Part shown: in pieces, positions 1 through 6,919 of the stretch
How positions within the stretch are numbered: position 1 is the stretch's first letter
Layout: each line of letters begins with the position of its first letter
Assembly: GCA_050292445.1 (NCBI GenBank)
Contig: JBNKLQ010000169.1
Coordinates: forward strand, 1 to 13,492
Length of the DNA stretch: 13,492 nt
DNA from: Leptofilum sp050292445
Lineage (GTDB): Bacteria; Chloroflexota; Anaerolineae; Promineifilales; Promineifilaceae
Direction: 5' to 3'
Translations under genes and position numbers: made by a program
The notes under the pieces: generated by a model
Databases searched by the model: none
The model's input: the letters and a program-made list of their open reading frames with translations, nothing else
What the model was told of the DNA's origin: nothing

Positions 1-738
1 CTGCGCTTTAGCCCCTGGTTCATGGCCGAGCCACACGGACTGAATCCGGCAGGCGTGGTGGAAGCGGTAGTTGATGGCGTGGCGGCCGGACAGCGTGATT
101 TTGGCGTGCGGGCCAACCTCATCGGCATCATCAGCCGCACGTATGGGCCGGAAATTGGCCAGCAGGAGCTGGATGCCTTGCTCACCCAGCGGGAACATCT
201 GGTGGCGCTGGATTTAGCGGGGGATGAGAAGAATTTCCCCGGCGAATGGTTTGTGGACCATTTTAGGCAAGGGCGAGAGGCTGGCTGGCAGGTGACGGTT
301 CATGCCGGAGAGGCGGGCGGCAGCCAAAGCATCTGGCAGGCTATCCGCGAGTTGGGGGCGACGCGCATTGGCCACGCCGTCCGCGCCGTGGATGATCCGG
401 CGCTGCTGGATTATCTGGTGGAAAACCGTATCGGCGTGGAGACAAATCTAACAAGCAATGTGCAAACCAGCACCGTGCCCAGCTACGCCAGCCATCCGCT
501 AAAAACGATGTTGGCCCACAACATTTTGGCCACCATCAACACCGATGATCCAGGCATTAGCGCCATTGATTTGCCGTTTGAGTATGAAGCGGCGGTGGAG
601 AAGGCCGGGCTCAGCCAGGAGCAGGCAGTGCAGGCGCAGCAAAACGCGCTAGAAATCGCCTTTTTGCCAGCCGCAGAGAAGGAGTTGCTGCGAGCTAAAA
701 AGCGACATGCAAGTGGATTCCCGCCTTCGCGGGAATGA
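1..738 (+). CDS. add: Adenosine deaminase, C-terminal part (5' end outside window)
   Basis: Purine salvage enzyme that hydrolyses adenosine (and deoxyadenosine) to inosine plus ammonia in the cytoplasm. The frame is open from base 1, so about 245 residues are visible; full-length bacterial enzymes are about 330-340, so roughly 90-100 N-terminal residues, including the first HxH zinc motif, lie outside. Seen directly: DLAGDE, then TVHAGE (zinc-binding His and catalytic Glu of the family), RIGHA (catalytic His; most relatives read GHG), NLTSNVQT, and INTDDP (zinc-binding and catalytic Asp pair). The ATG at 22 is internal to the domain and is not the start. The last residues (SGFPPSRE) are encoded by an inverted repeat, so the original C-terminus may have been changed by repeat insertion. 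It contains no ACGGCCGT octamer, but about one or two would be expected, so this is not significant. The family call is secure; specificity for adenosine rather than adenine or another purine is inferred. Confidence 0.93.
   Translation: MRFSPWFMAEPHGLNPAGVVEAVVDGVAAGQRDFGVRANLIGIISRTYGPEIGQQELDALLTQREHLVALDLAGDEKNFPGEWFVDHFRQGREAGWQVTVHAGEAGGSQSIWQAIRELGATRIGHAVRAVDDPALLDYLVENRIGVETNLTSNVQTSTVPSYASHPLKTMLAHNILATINTDDPGISAIDLPFEYEAAVEKAGLSQEQAVQAQQNALEIAFLPAAEKELLRAKKRHASGFPPSRE
717..736. repeat. 20-bp inverted repeat, dRS3-like (ATTCCC-N8-GGGAAT)
   Basis: A perfect 8-bp stem (ATTCCCGC / GCGGGAAT) closed by a CTTC loop. It fits the ATTCCC-N8-GGGAAT pattern of the dRS3 element described in Neisseria; similar palindromes are scattered in many bacterial genomes. 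The TGA of the upstream adenosine deaminase gene (736-738) begins on its last base. It is followed by a T-rich stretch (TTTAATTTT), so it may also act as a weak terminator for that gene. Only one copy is in this window. Confidence 0.7.
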
Positions 739-905
739 CGTTTAATTTTCGCAAATGTGGCAGCAGGTATGAAAATGAAGTTAATAAAGATAGTTCGCTG
801 GTACCATTTTCTGATGAAACGCTAGAATTAGATTTGTATCATGGGATATGATGCAGTTTATTTTGTTGAATGATCAGCCCTCGAATTTGATTCACCGGGA
901 AAACA
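739..905. other. Intergenic gap before the kinase gene, no clear signal
   Basis: An AT-richer stretch of 167 bases between the deaminase stop and the kinase start. A TAGAAT hexamer at 823-828 resembles a -10 box but has no credible -35 partner. The kinase ATG at 906 has only a weak Shine-Dalgarno-like GGGA just upstream. I see no RNA gene or small ORF I would defend. Confidence 0.5.
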
Positions 906-3900
906 ATGAGTAAGATTCAGCCCATATCGCTCATGCTGGCGGAGCAAGAGCACGAGCAATCGGAAGAACTCAAGCGCGGCTACCAGCTTGGGATTTATAC
1001 GCTGTTGGAACAGATCGGGCGTGGTGGTGAAGCGGTTGTCTGGTCTGGGTTTGATAATGTGCGTAAGCGTGTTGTGGCCTTCAAAGTTATTTCGACGGTT
1101 AGCAACGATCCGGCAGCAGCTTCCCTGGTGCCAGCCAATTTTGAACGAGAAGTCCATCTTGTTGCCAGTTTAGAACATCCCCACATTTTGCCCATGTATG
1201 AATTTGGCATGGCAGATACGTTTTCCTATTTTGTGATGGCGTACAAGGGGCTAGGCACGTTGGTCAAGCGCATTAATCGTGGGCCATTGTCATTGGTGGA
1301 AGTAGCCCAAACGGCTAGAGAGGTCTTGTCGGCACTTTCTTATTTGCATCAGCGCGGCATTGTGCATCGGGATATTAAGCCCAGCAATATTTTGCTGGAC
1401 AGCCAAAGGCGCACCTATCTGGCTGATTTTGGCCTGGCGAAGGAGCTGAGCCAAAGTACGATGGTGCTGCACACGGGGCGTGGCACGGGGCCTTATGCGC
1501 CGTATGAGCAGCAAACGTACAACAGCATTACGCAGCAGTCGGATATTTACAGCCTGGGGGTGGTGCTTTACGAGATGTTGGCCGGGCAGCTTCCCTGGGG
1601 CGGTCAATTTAGTTTGGCCACGCTGCAAAGTGGGGAAAGTGAGGTGCTGCCAGACCCAGCGCTGCAGAACTCAGAAGTGACGGCCGAATTAACGGCCGTC
1701 TTGCGCAAATTCACCGCCTACCAATGGCAAGATCGCCCCCAAACGGCCGAAGCCGCCTATGAACTATTTTATGAAGCGTTGCCATCATCTGTGCAAAAAG
1801 AGGTCAAACCAACGTTACAGCCTGAAAAACTAACGGAGGAAAAGTGTTGGGCGGAAGATGTCGCCTTCTTGTTAGATACTCATCAGGCACATTGGCAGCC
1901 GGAAGATAAATTCCCCCTCGGTTTAACCCATCTGGCTTATTTGACTTCCTATTACGAACATGCGCCGCTCCCTGAGGATGAAGCGGTACAACAATTTCTG
2001 CTGCGGGGCGCTTTGGTGCATGATTACAATTTGGCGCAGTGGTGGCGGCAGACCTCACAGCCTGCGCTGCGCTGGCGAGTCAGCATCGAGGCGTTAGCAA
2101 GTGAAGATGAGGAAGTGATGGCGCGGGCGTTGGGGCTGCTGCTGCGCGAGCCACAAGATAATCTCCAAATGACGGCGGCCACCAGTACATCGCTGGAAAA
2201 GCTGGTTGATCTGGCAGTAACCCCTGGCGAGTGGCGGGTGCGTCGTGACGCTTTGAATGCGTTGGCGCACTTGTTGCCCCCAGCTACAGCGTGGCAGGCG
2301 GTAGGGATTTCAGCGGCAGGGGATGCGCGGTTGGCGCATCTGGCTTTGGATGAAAGTACGCAAGGTAAACTGGCTATAGACATCATATGCAGGCTGCGCA
2401 GCGAAACGGCCGTTCAAGCCCTGGTCGAAGCGTATGAAGCAGGCAGCTCGGATCAGGCGTTGGCCATTTTGCGACAAATTCAGCAGCAGGTTAGCAGTTT
2501 GCCTCGGGCGGTGCCATCGTACATCGGGGGTCGGCTGCGCTGGCAGCGTTTAAAGGAACTGTTGCTGGAAGATCAGGAAGGGCTGTCACTGGCTCGTAGC
2601 TTGCTGGGGTTGGGCGTGGGTGTCTTGATGAGCCTGCTTTTTGTGTTTGGCTACTTTTCGCTGCCCGCAGCGCAGGTGCAGGATACGCTGTTGGTGTCCT
2701 ATCCGGTGAGTGATATTGTCACGATTGTGGAGGTCAATGATGCCAGCCTGGCACAGTACGGCCGTTGGGACCAATGGCCACGTTCCCTCCATGCTCAACT
2801 TATTGAGCAGCTCCAGGCGGCCGGGGCGCAGACCATTGTGTTTGATTTTGTTTTTGAGGCAGATACGGTTGATGACGCTGCGTTAGCTGGCGCGATGGCG
2901 GCGGCGGGCAACGTGGTGCAGCCGGTGTTGGTGCAGGGGGATGCCTATCATGATTTGGTGGGCCAGCTGCGCTATGAAGGCGTGGTCATGCCACAGCCGG
3001 AGCTGGTGGCGGCTTCAGCGGCATTGGGGCACACGGGGATATTGCATGATGAAGATGGCTACATTCGCAGGGTGCCGACGCTGATTTCGGTTGCGGGACG
3101 GCCGTATGAGAGTTTGGCCATGGCCGCGTTGCGCAACTATTTAGAGATTGGGTCAACGGAAAATAGTGCGGTGCAGAACGGCCGTTTATCTGTGGCCGGT
3201 CGTCAAATTCCGGTCGATAAGAATGGTGCGATGCGCATTTATTACGCGGGTCCGCCTGCCGAAGCAGAGGAAATGACGTTTACGATGGTGTCTTACCAGG
3301 ATGTGTTGGCAGGTACGGTGCCAGAAGATTTGCTGCGGGGCAAGATTGTGCTGGTGGGCATCACGGCCACGGCCGAACCAGATCGTTACCTGACGCCGGT
3401 GAGTGACGGCCGTCCCATGTATGGTGTAGAAATTTTGGCCAACGTCATCGAGTCTATCTGGTCTGAACGGTTTATTCGTTTGCCGGAAACGGCCGTAATG
3501 GTCTTTATCTTGTTGGGATTAGGCTTGCTGGTGGGGCTGGTTTGTGTGCGCCCGGCAACGGGGTTGATTTTTGCGTTAAGTATTGCCGCCGTCTATTTCT
3601 TGCTGGCTGGCTCGCTGTTTGATGCCACCGGATTGATGCTCGATCTATATTTCCCCTTTGCCACCATTGGCTTGAGCTATTTATTCGTGACAGCTTACCG
3701 TTATTCGGTGGAGGTACGCCGCCGCCGAGAAATTTTAGGGCTATTTGCCAGCAGCGTGACGCCTGCGGTGGCCCAGGCCACCATTGATGCCATCAAGCAG
3801 GGCAAGATTGATCTGAATGGCCAGGAGCAGGCTTTAACGGTGCTCTTGGTGGAGATGCGTGGCCAGGCGGCCTACGCGGCCCGTCACGATCCGATGGATG

Positions 3901-4406
3901 TCTTGGCCATGCTTACTTTTTTCCGCAACAAAGTGGTGCAGACAATTCTCTCTTTTGAGGGTACCGTGATTCGGTCTGAACAGGGGGAGACGATGGCTGT
4001 GTTTAATGCCCCCTTGAGCCAGCCGGACCATGCCTGGCGGGCTGTGCAGGTGGCGCAAACTATTCAGGATGAAATTGAACGCTATCATCAATCATTGCCC
4101 GAAGATGCGCCCCAGCGCTCTATCTCTTTTGCTTTTGTGGTGAATACCGGGCGGGCCATTGTGGGCTACGAAGGGCCTGGCGGACCGAATACGCTAACTG
4201 TTTTGGGGGATGTTGTTGATCTGGTTGGGCCTATTGCGGCAACGGCCGTTGCCGGGCAGATTTTGCTGGGCGAGCAGAGTTACCTGGAAACGGCCGAACA
4301 GGTAGAAGCTGAGTCCCGCAAACCATTACATCTAAAAAATCGAGCAACGGCCGTTGCCGTTTATGAGGTTGTCGGGAAAGAAGTTGAGGAAACATCTTTC
4401 CCGTAA
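906..4406 (+). CDS. Ser/Thr protein kinase-CHASE2-degenerate cyclase fusion, membrane protein
   Basis: A 1166-residue sensor protein. Residues 30-290 form a Hanks-type kinase with all key residues: glycine loop 38-44, Lys60, helix-C Glu82, HRD with Asp156 and Asn161, DFG Asp174, and an APE-like APYE at 198-201. It should therefore be active. Residues 380-530 are helical and HEAT-like. One membrane helix (about 563-583) leads to a CHASE2-type extracytoplasmic domain (about 590-850), followed by three helices (about 863-880, 884-903, 911-931). Residues 974-1155 match a class III cyclase fold, but the catalytic positions are lost: the first metal Asp is Glu983, the second is Gly1027, the transition-state Asn is Asp1105 and the Arg position is Pro1109. 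The C-terminal domain is probably a regulatory or dimerising pseudocyclase. CHASE2 is known to pair with either kinases or cyclases; finding both on one chain is unusual. The gene stands alone and ends at a strong terminator. Nine ACGGCCGT octamers lie within it. Confidence 0.9.
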   Translation: MSKIQPISLMLAEQEHEQSEELKRGYQLGIYTLLEQIGRGGEAVVWSGFDNVRKRVVAFKVISTVSNDPAAASLVPANFEREVHLVASLEHPHILPMYEFGMADTFSYFVMAYKGLGTLVKRINRGPLSLVEVAQTAREVLSALSYLHQRGIVHRDIKPSNILLDSQRRTYLADFGLAKELSQSTMVLHTGRGTGPYAPYEQQTYNSITQQSDIYSLGVVLYEMLAGQLPWGGQFSLATLQSGESEVLPDPALQNSEVTAELTAVLRKFTAYQWQDRPQTAEAAYELFYEALPSSVQKEVKPTLQPEKLTEEKCWAEDVAFLLDTHQAHWQPEDKFPLGLTHLAYLTSYYEHAPLPEDEAVQQFLLRGALVHDYNLAQWWRQTSQPALRWRVSIEALASEDEEVMARALGLLLREPQDNLQMTAATSTSLEKLVDLAVTPGEWRVRRDALNALAHLLPPATAWQAVGISAAGDARLAHLALDESTQGKLAIDIICRLRSETAVQALVEAYEAGSSDQALAILRQIQQQVSSLPRAVPSYIGGRLRWQRLKELLLEDQEGLSLARSLLGLGVGVLMSLLFVFGYFSLPAAQVQDTLLVSYPVSDIVTIVEVNDASLAQYGRWDQWPRSLHAQLIEQLQAAGAQTIVFDFVFEADTVDDAALAGAMAAAGNVVQPVLVQGDAYHDLVGQLRYEGVVMPQPELVAASAALGHTGILHDEDGYIRRVPTLISVAGRPYESLAMAALRNYLEIGSTENSAVQNGRLSVAGRQIPVDKNGAMRIYYAGPPAEAEEMTFTMVSYQDVLAGTVPEDLLRGKIVLVGITATAEPDRYLTPVSDGRPMYGVEILANVIESIWSERFIRLPETAVMVFILLGLGLLVGLVCVRPATGLIFALSIAAVYFLLAGSLFDATGLMLDLYFPFATIGLSYLFVTAYRYSVEVRRRREILGLFASSVTPAVAQATIDAIKQGKIDLNGQEQALTVLLVEMRGQAAYAARHDPMDVLAMLTFFRNKVVQTILSFEGTVIRSEQGETMAVFNAPLSQPDHAWRAVQVAQTIQDEIERYHQSLPEDAPQRSISFAFVVNTGRAIVGYEGPGGPNTLTVLGDVVDLVGPIAATAVAGQILLGEQSYLETAEQVEAESRKPLHLKNRATAVAVYEVVGKEVEETSFP

Positions 4407-4412
4407 AAAATA

Positions 4413-4457
4413 AGACCTGACAGTTTTATGCAACACTGTCAGGTCTTTTTCTTTTTT
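4413..4457. terminator. Bidirectional rho-independent terminator between convergent genes
   Basis: A perfect 12-bp inverted repeat, AGACCTGACAGT (4413-4424) and ACTGTCAGGTCT (4435-4446), with a 10-base loop. On the plus strand it is followed by TTTTCTTTTTT; on the minus strand the far side reads TTATTTTTT. It lies 6 bases after the kinase-fusion stop and 18 bases beyond the stop of the converging FecR-domain gene, so it can serve both. Confidence 0.92.
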
Positions 4458-4475
4458 ACCTATTGAATCCTGCCG

Positions 4476-5933
4476 TTACGGTGTGCAAGCGCCTACCGTA
4501 TCGCCATGTCCCAGATGGTCGGCAACGGCATCCGCATTCACCTCAATGGTCGTGCCTTTGTGGCAAATAGTAACCTTCTCCTCTACGACAGGCGTGTCGG
4601 TGGGTGCTGGTGCAGGTGTGTTGGTAGGTGCTGGCGCAGGTGTGTTGGTGGGCGCGGGTAGCGGTGTGTCGGTGGGGGCGGGTAATGGTGTACTCGTCGG
4701 ACAAGCCCCCAGCGTGTCCCCATGTGCCAGATGTGCGTCTACGGCATCGGCAGCAATTTCCAGCGTGTTGCCTTTGTCCACATCTCCAGATGGATAGTGG
4801 CAGATCAGCACTTTTTCTAGTTCTGTGTCGCCCTCATCAGGCTGCTCATCAAGGGTGTCATCATCCGTGGGAACGGCCGTTGGCGTTTCGGTTGGTTCCT
4901 CTGTCGGTTCCTCGGTGGGTTCTGGTGTATCTGTTGGTTCCGTGGTCGGCGTCGCCGTTGGTTCCCTTGTCGGTTGAGTTTGCGGCACAACGTTTAGTTC
5001 CTGGCCAAGAACGGCCGTTACCTGGAAACCTGGTTCCACATCCACATACTTGTCTGCCATCGCCACGCGGACCACGCCTTCATCGACGGACACGACCGAT
5101 ATTTCGGCCGTTTGGGCTTCAACCGTAAATACAGTGCCGCGCACAGAGGCTGTGGAAGAGGGTGTTTTTATTTCAAAGGCATCGTCACTGCGCAGCAGTC
5201 GTACCACCCGGCTTAACGTTTTGCCAGAGAGCAGGTTGAGCCGAACGCGATAACTGTCATCGTTGTTGACCAGTTCGCTAACGGCCAACGTGGTGCCGCC
5301 AAAAAGATCGACGGTGCTGCCATCTTGCAAGCGTAGCTGGGCTGAGGCGGCGGTATCCAGGCGAATGGTGTCCCCTTCTTGCACCGTCATGACTTCTCCG
5401 GCGGAAACGGCCGTATCCCCCGTACTGGCAAAAATAACACCGCCGGCCTGGTTAACCACTACTTCGCCAGCCGAAACGACTAATGTTGCTTCTGCCCCGC
5501 CTGGCTGGGCCAAAACAAAGGTCCCCAGAAGGATTACCAACAATGTGGCTAAGCCGAAAGCCCAGGTGCGTCGATGGTACATAAAAAAGTTCCCCTTTCG
5601 TTTGTTGCGAATTGGTTTACGCACGGATTCCGTGCGCTGAACCGTATTTTTCTTTATGGATGCGCCTTTCCTGGCAGAGTCCATTAAATGGAGCAGAACC
5701 ATACGATTGATGCCAGAATAACCGGCAATCTGAGCCACATCTTGTGTAAAGTTTGCTTCGCGTGGCTGTTTGCACAAGGCGAGCTTGGCCAACTGCGCAG
5801 GCTCGATTTTTAAGTAGGCTGCTAACTGTTCCCAGCTGACATTTTCTCGTTTGGCCTGTTGATCAACCAGATAGGCCATGAAAGAATCGTCTGCTGCCGC
5901 CCGTTTTGCTAATTCAAATAATGGTTTGTTCAT
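4476..5933 (-). CDS. FecR-domain transmembrane protein with cytoplasmic N-terminal domain and two CHxxx-HGD motifs
   Basis: A 485-residue protein with FecR-like topology. The ATG at 5933 is chosen over a TTG at 6011 because GAGGAA lies 6 bases upstream of it. Residues 1-92 form a helical cytoplasmic domain with an LxLCxxPR...FxxDVxxIAxYxG pattern that looks helix-turn-helix-like. A basic stretch leads to one membrane helix (about 123-143, LATLLVILLGTFVLA). Residues 150-292 are a FecR-type beta domain (SAGEV, DGSTVDL, EIKTPSSTASVRGT). Then come an acidic Thr/Pro linker, a first motif ICHYPSG...HLAHGDTLGAC (about 376-411), four 8-residue TxTPxPAP repeats, and a second motif ICHKG...HLGHGDTVGAC (about 455-483). 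FecR proteins regulate ECF sigma factors, and a sigma gene lies 186 bp upstream on the same strand, so a sigma-regulator role is likely but inferred. The domain outside the membrane would be the sensor. A shorter paralogue is at 6920-8029. Confidence 0.85.
   Translation of the reverse strand: MNKPLFELAKRAAADDSFMAYLVDQQAKRENVSWEQLAAYLKIEPAQLAKLALCKQPREANFTQDVAQIAGYSGINRMVLLHLMDSARKGASIKKNTVQRTESVRKPIRNKRKGNFFMYHRRTWAFGLATLLVILLGTFVLAQPGGAEATLVVSAGEVVVNQAGGVIFASTGDTAVSAGEVMTVQEGDTIRLDTAASAQLRLQDGSTVDLFGGTTLAVSELVNNDDSYRVRLNLLSGKTLSRVVRLLRSDDAFEIKTPSSTASVRGTVFTVEAQTAEISVVSVDEGVVRVAMADKYVDVEPGFQVTAVLGQELNVVPQTQPTREPTATPTTEPTDTPEPTEEPTEEPTETPTAVPTDDDTLDEQPDEGDTELEKVLICHYPSGDVDKGNTLEIAADAVDAHLAHGDTLGACPTSTPLPAPTDTPLPAPTNTPAPAPTNTPAPAPTDTPVVEEKVTICHKGTTIEVNADAVADHLGHGDTVGACTP
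4602..4697 (-). repeat. Four 24-bp tandem units encoding TxTPxPAP linker
   Basis: Within the FecR-domain gene, four consecutive 8-codon units read TSTPLPAP, TDTPLPAP, TNTPAPAP and TNTPAPAP. The DNA units are similar but not identical. This is a flexible extracytoplasmic spacer between the two Cys/His motifs, and unit number is likely to vary between strains by slippage or recombination. Confidence 0.85.
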
Positions 5934-6070
5934 CTCAATTTCCTCGCTGCATTTAGCGAATGGCACAGTTTGTCCCACCGCTTCTATTCTTAGTACCGAG
6001 GTCAGCGGCAAAGTTCGACAAATTTGTATTCATGGGGAACTACTTGCGAGAATCAAAGATTGATTGAACT

Positions 6071-6097
6071 GCAAAGGACGCGAAGAACGCAAAGAAT
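6071..6097. repeat. Three degenerate 9-bp tandem units between sigma and FecR genes
   Basis: GCAAAGGAC, GCGAAGAAC and GCAAAGAAT follow one another directly in the 186-bp gap between the sigma gene's stop and the FecR-domain gene's start. Similar GCAAAG/GCGAAG runs occur in intergenic DNA of many bacteria. The rest of this gap shows no convincing promoter; a TACAAT at 6105-6110 on the minus strand lacks a matching -35. Confidence 0.55.
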
Positions 6098-6119
6098 TGA
6101 GGGTATTGTATCGAGGGGA

Positions 6120-6755
6120 TTAATTTTGTTGGCGATTGACATAACGGGTCAGCTTTTTAGTGAGGCGGTCTTTGGCGCGTTTCACTTCACGTCTTTGTTC
6201 TGACAGGGGCTGTGAGGTCAGCTGCATGATTTCGGCGTAGGGTTCCGTTTCGCGGACGCCATTTAGCATTAGCAGAAACAGCTGGCGGTCTGTGGTACCA
6301 AGCTCTGCCTCAAACTGCCGCAGCATGGTTTGATTGCCTGAATCGCCGTTATCTAGCCACTGGTCAAGATAGAACGGTTCGGATTCCATATCCGTCTCTA
6401 TTATCAGCTGGCTTTGAATGGCAGGCTCGTCGATGTCTAGCAACGGCCGTTTTTGCCGGTTGCTGCGGTCGAGGGCGTTGAGCAAATCGTGCCGGGCGGC
6501 CATGCGCAGGTAGGCAAACAGGGTCAATTTTTCGGGGTTATATTTGTTGGGTGCGGCATGATAAGTGAGCAGACTGTCGATTGCGGCCGTTTCGTGCAAA
6601 TGGATTTCAACTTGACGGAACTCACGCTGCAGAAACTCAATGAGGTGCGGCAAGGCCAATTCAGACAGCTGAGCAAATGCTGTCGGACTGTCTTCATTCA
6701 AAATTTGTTGATGCTTCTGGATTTGCCAATGGCGTGATGGTTCAGAAGCGGGCAT
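6120..6755 (-). CDS. ECF-like sigma-70 family RNA polymerase sigma factor
   Basis: A 211-residue protein of typical ECF sigma length. Residues 27-102 match sigma region 2, which binds core polymerase and the -10 element; the clearest part is LFAYLRMAARHDLLNALDR (79-97) followed by a basic RQKR. Residues 150-205 resemble region 4 (-35 recognition): LxxxDRQLFLLMLxGVRET...YAEI, then a basic KRAKDRLTKKLTR tail. Region 3 is missing, as in ECF factors. The ATG at 6755 has an excellent AGGAGA site 6-7 bases upstream. The gene sits between two FecR-domain genes on the same strand (gaps 164 and 186 bp), which suggests they control it. Region 4 diverges from the textbook ECF pattern, so it may belong to a lineage-specific group. 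Promoters it recognises cannot be read from this window. Confidence 0.78.
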   Translation of the reverse strand: MPASEPSRHWQIQKHQQILNEDSPTAFAQLSELALPHLIEFLQREFRQVEIHLHETAAIDSLLTYHAAPNKYNPEKLTLFAYLRMAARHDLLNALDRSNRQKRPLLDIDEPAIQSQLIIETDMESEPFYLDQWLDNGDSGNQTMLRQFEAELGTTDRQLFLLMLNGVRETEPYAEIMQLTSQPLSEQRREVKRAKDRLTKKLTRYVNRQQN

Positions 6756-6791
6756 AAATTGTCTCCTGGAGTACCGCGTTCGTTATCGCAC

Positions 6792-6800
6792 AGTATACCA
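6792..6800 (-). promoter_or_regulatory. Candidate extended -10 promoter (TGGTATACT) for the sigma gene
   Basis: On the minus strand TATACT (6797-6792) is preceded by TGG, forming an extended -10 element 36 bases upstream of the sigma gene's ATG. No good -35 lies at 16-18 bases, which is tolerated by extended -10 promoters. The same TGnTATACT string precedes the FecR-domain gene at 6920-8029. Confidence 0.4.
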
Positions 6801-6919
6801 ATTAACGGGCTTCTGAGGGGAAATGACAATAGGAAAATCGGCAAAATTCTCGCGATCTTAACAGTAGATTTATTGGGCAGGTATCTTGTGATAATGGTTT
6901 TCACACAAAGAATGCGCTA

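Noticed and set aside
1..738. Lack of ACGGCCGT in the deaminase (and in the glycosyltransferase at the other end) as a sign of foreign origin
   Set aside because: At about one copy per 540 bp, zero in 738 or 955 bases is quite likely by chance.
4602..4697. Regular repeats that could suggest a CRISPR array
   Set aside because: The 24-bp units are directly adjacent with no spacers, are in frame, and encode a Thr/Pro linker.
4628..5128. Plus-strand open frame opposite the long FecR-domain gene
   Set aside because: Shadow of the Pro/Thr-rich and FecR coding sequence, with no ribosome site or recognisable motif.
5934..6011. Upstream TTG start adding 26 residues to the long FecR-domain protein
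   Set aside because: The ATG at 5933 has a good GAGGAA site and the added residues show no conserved pattern.
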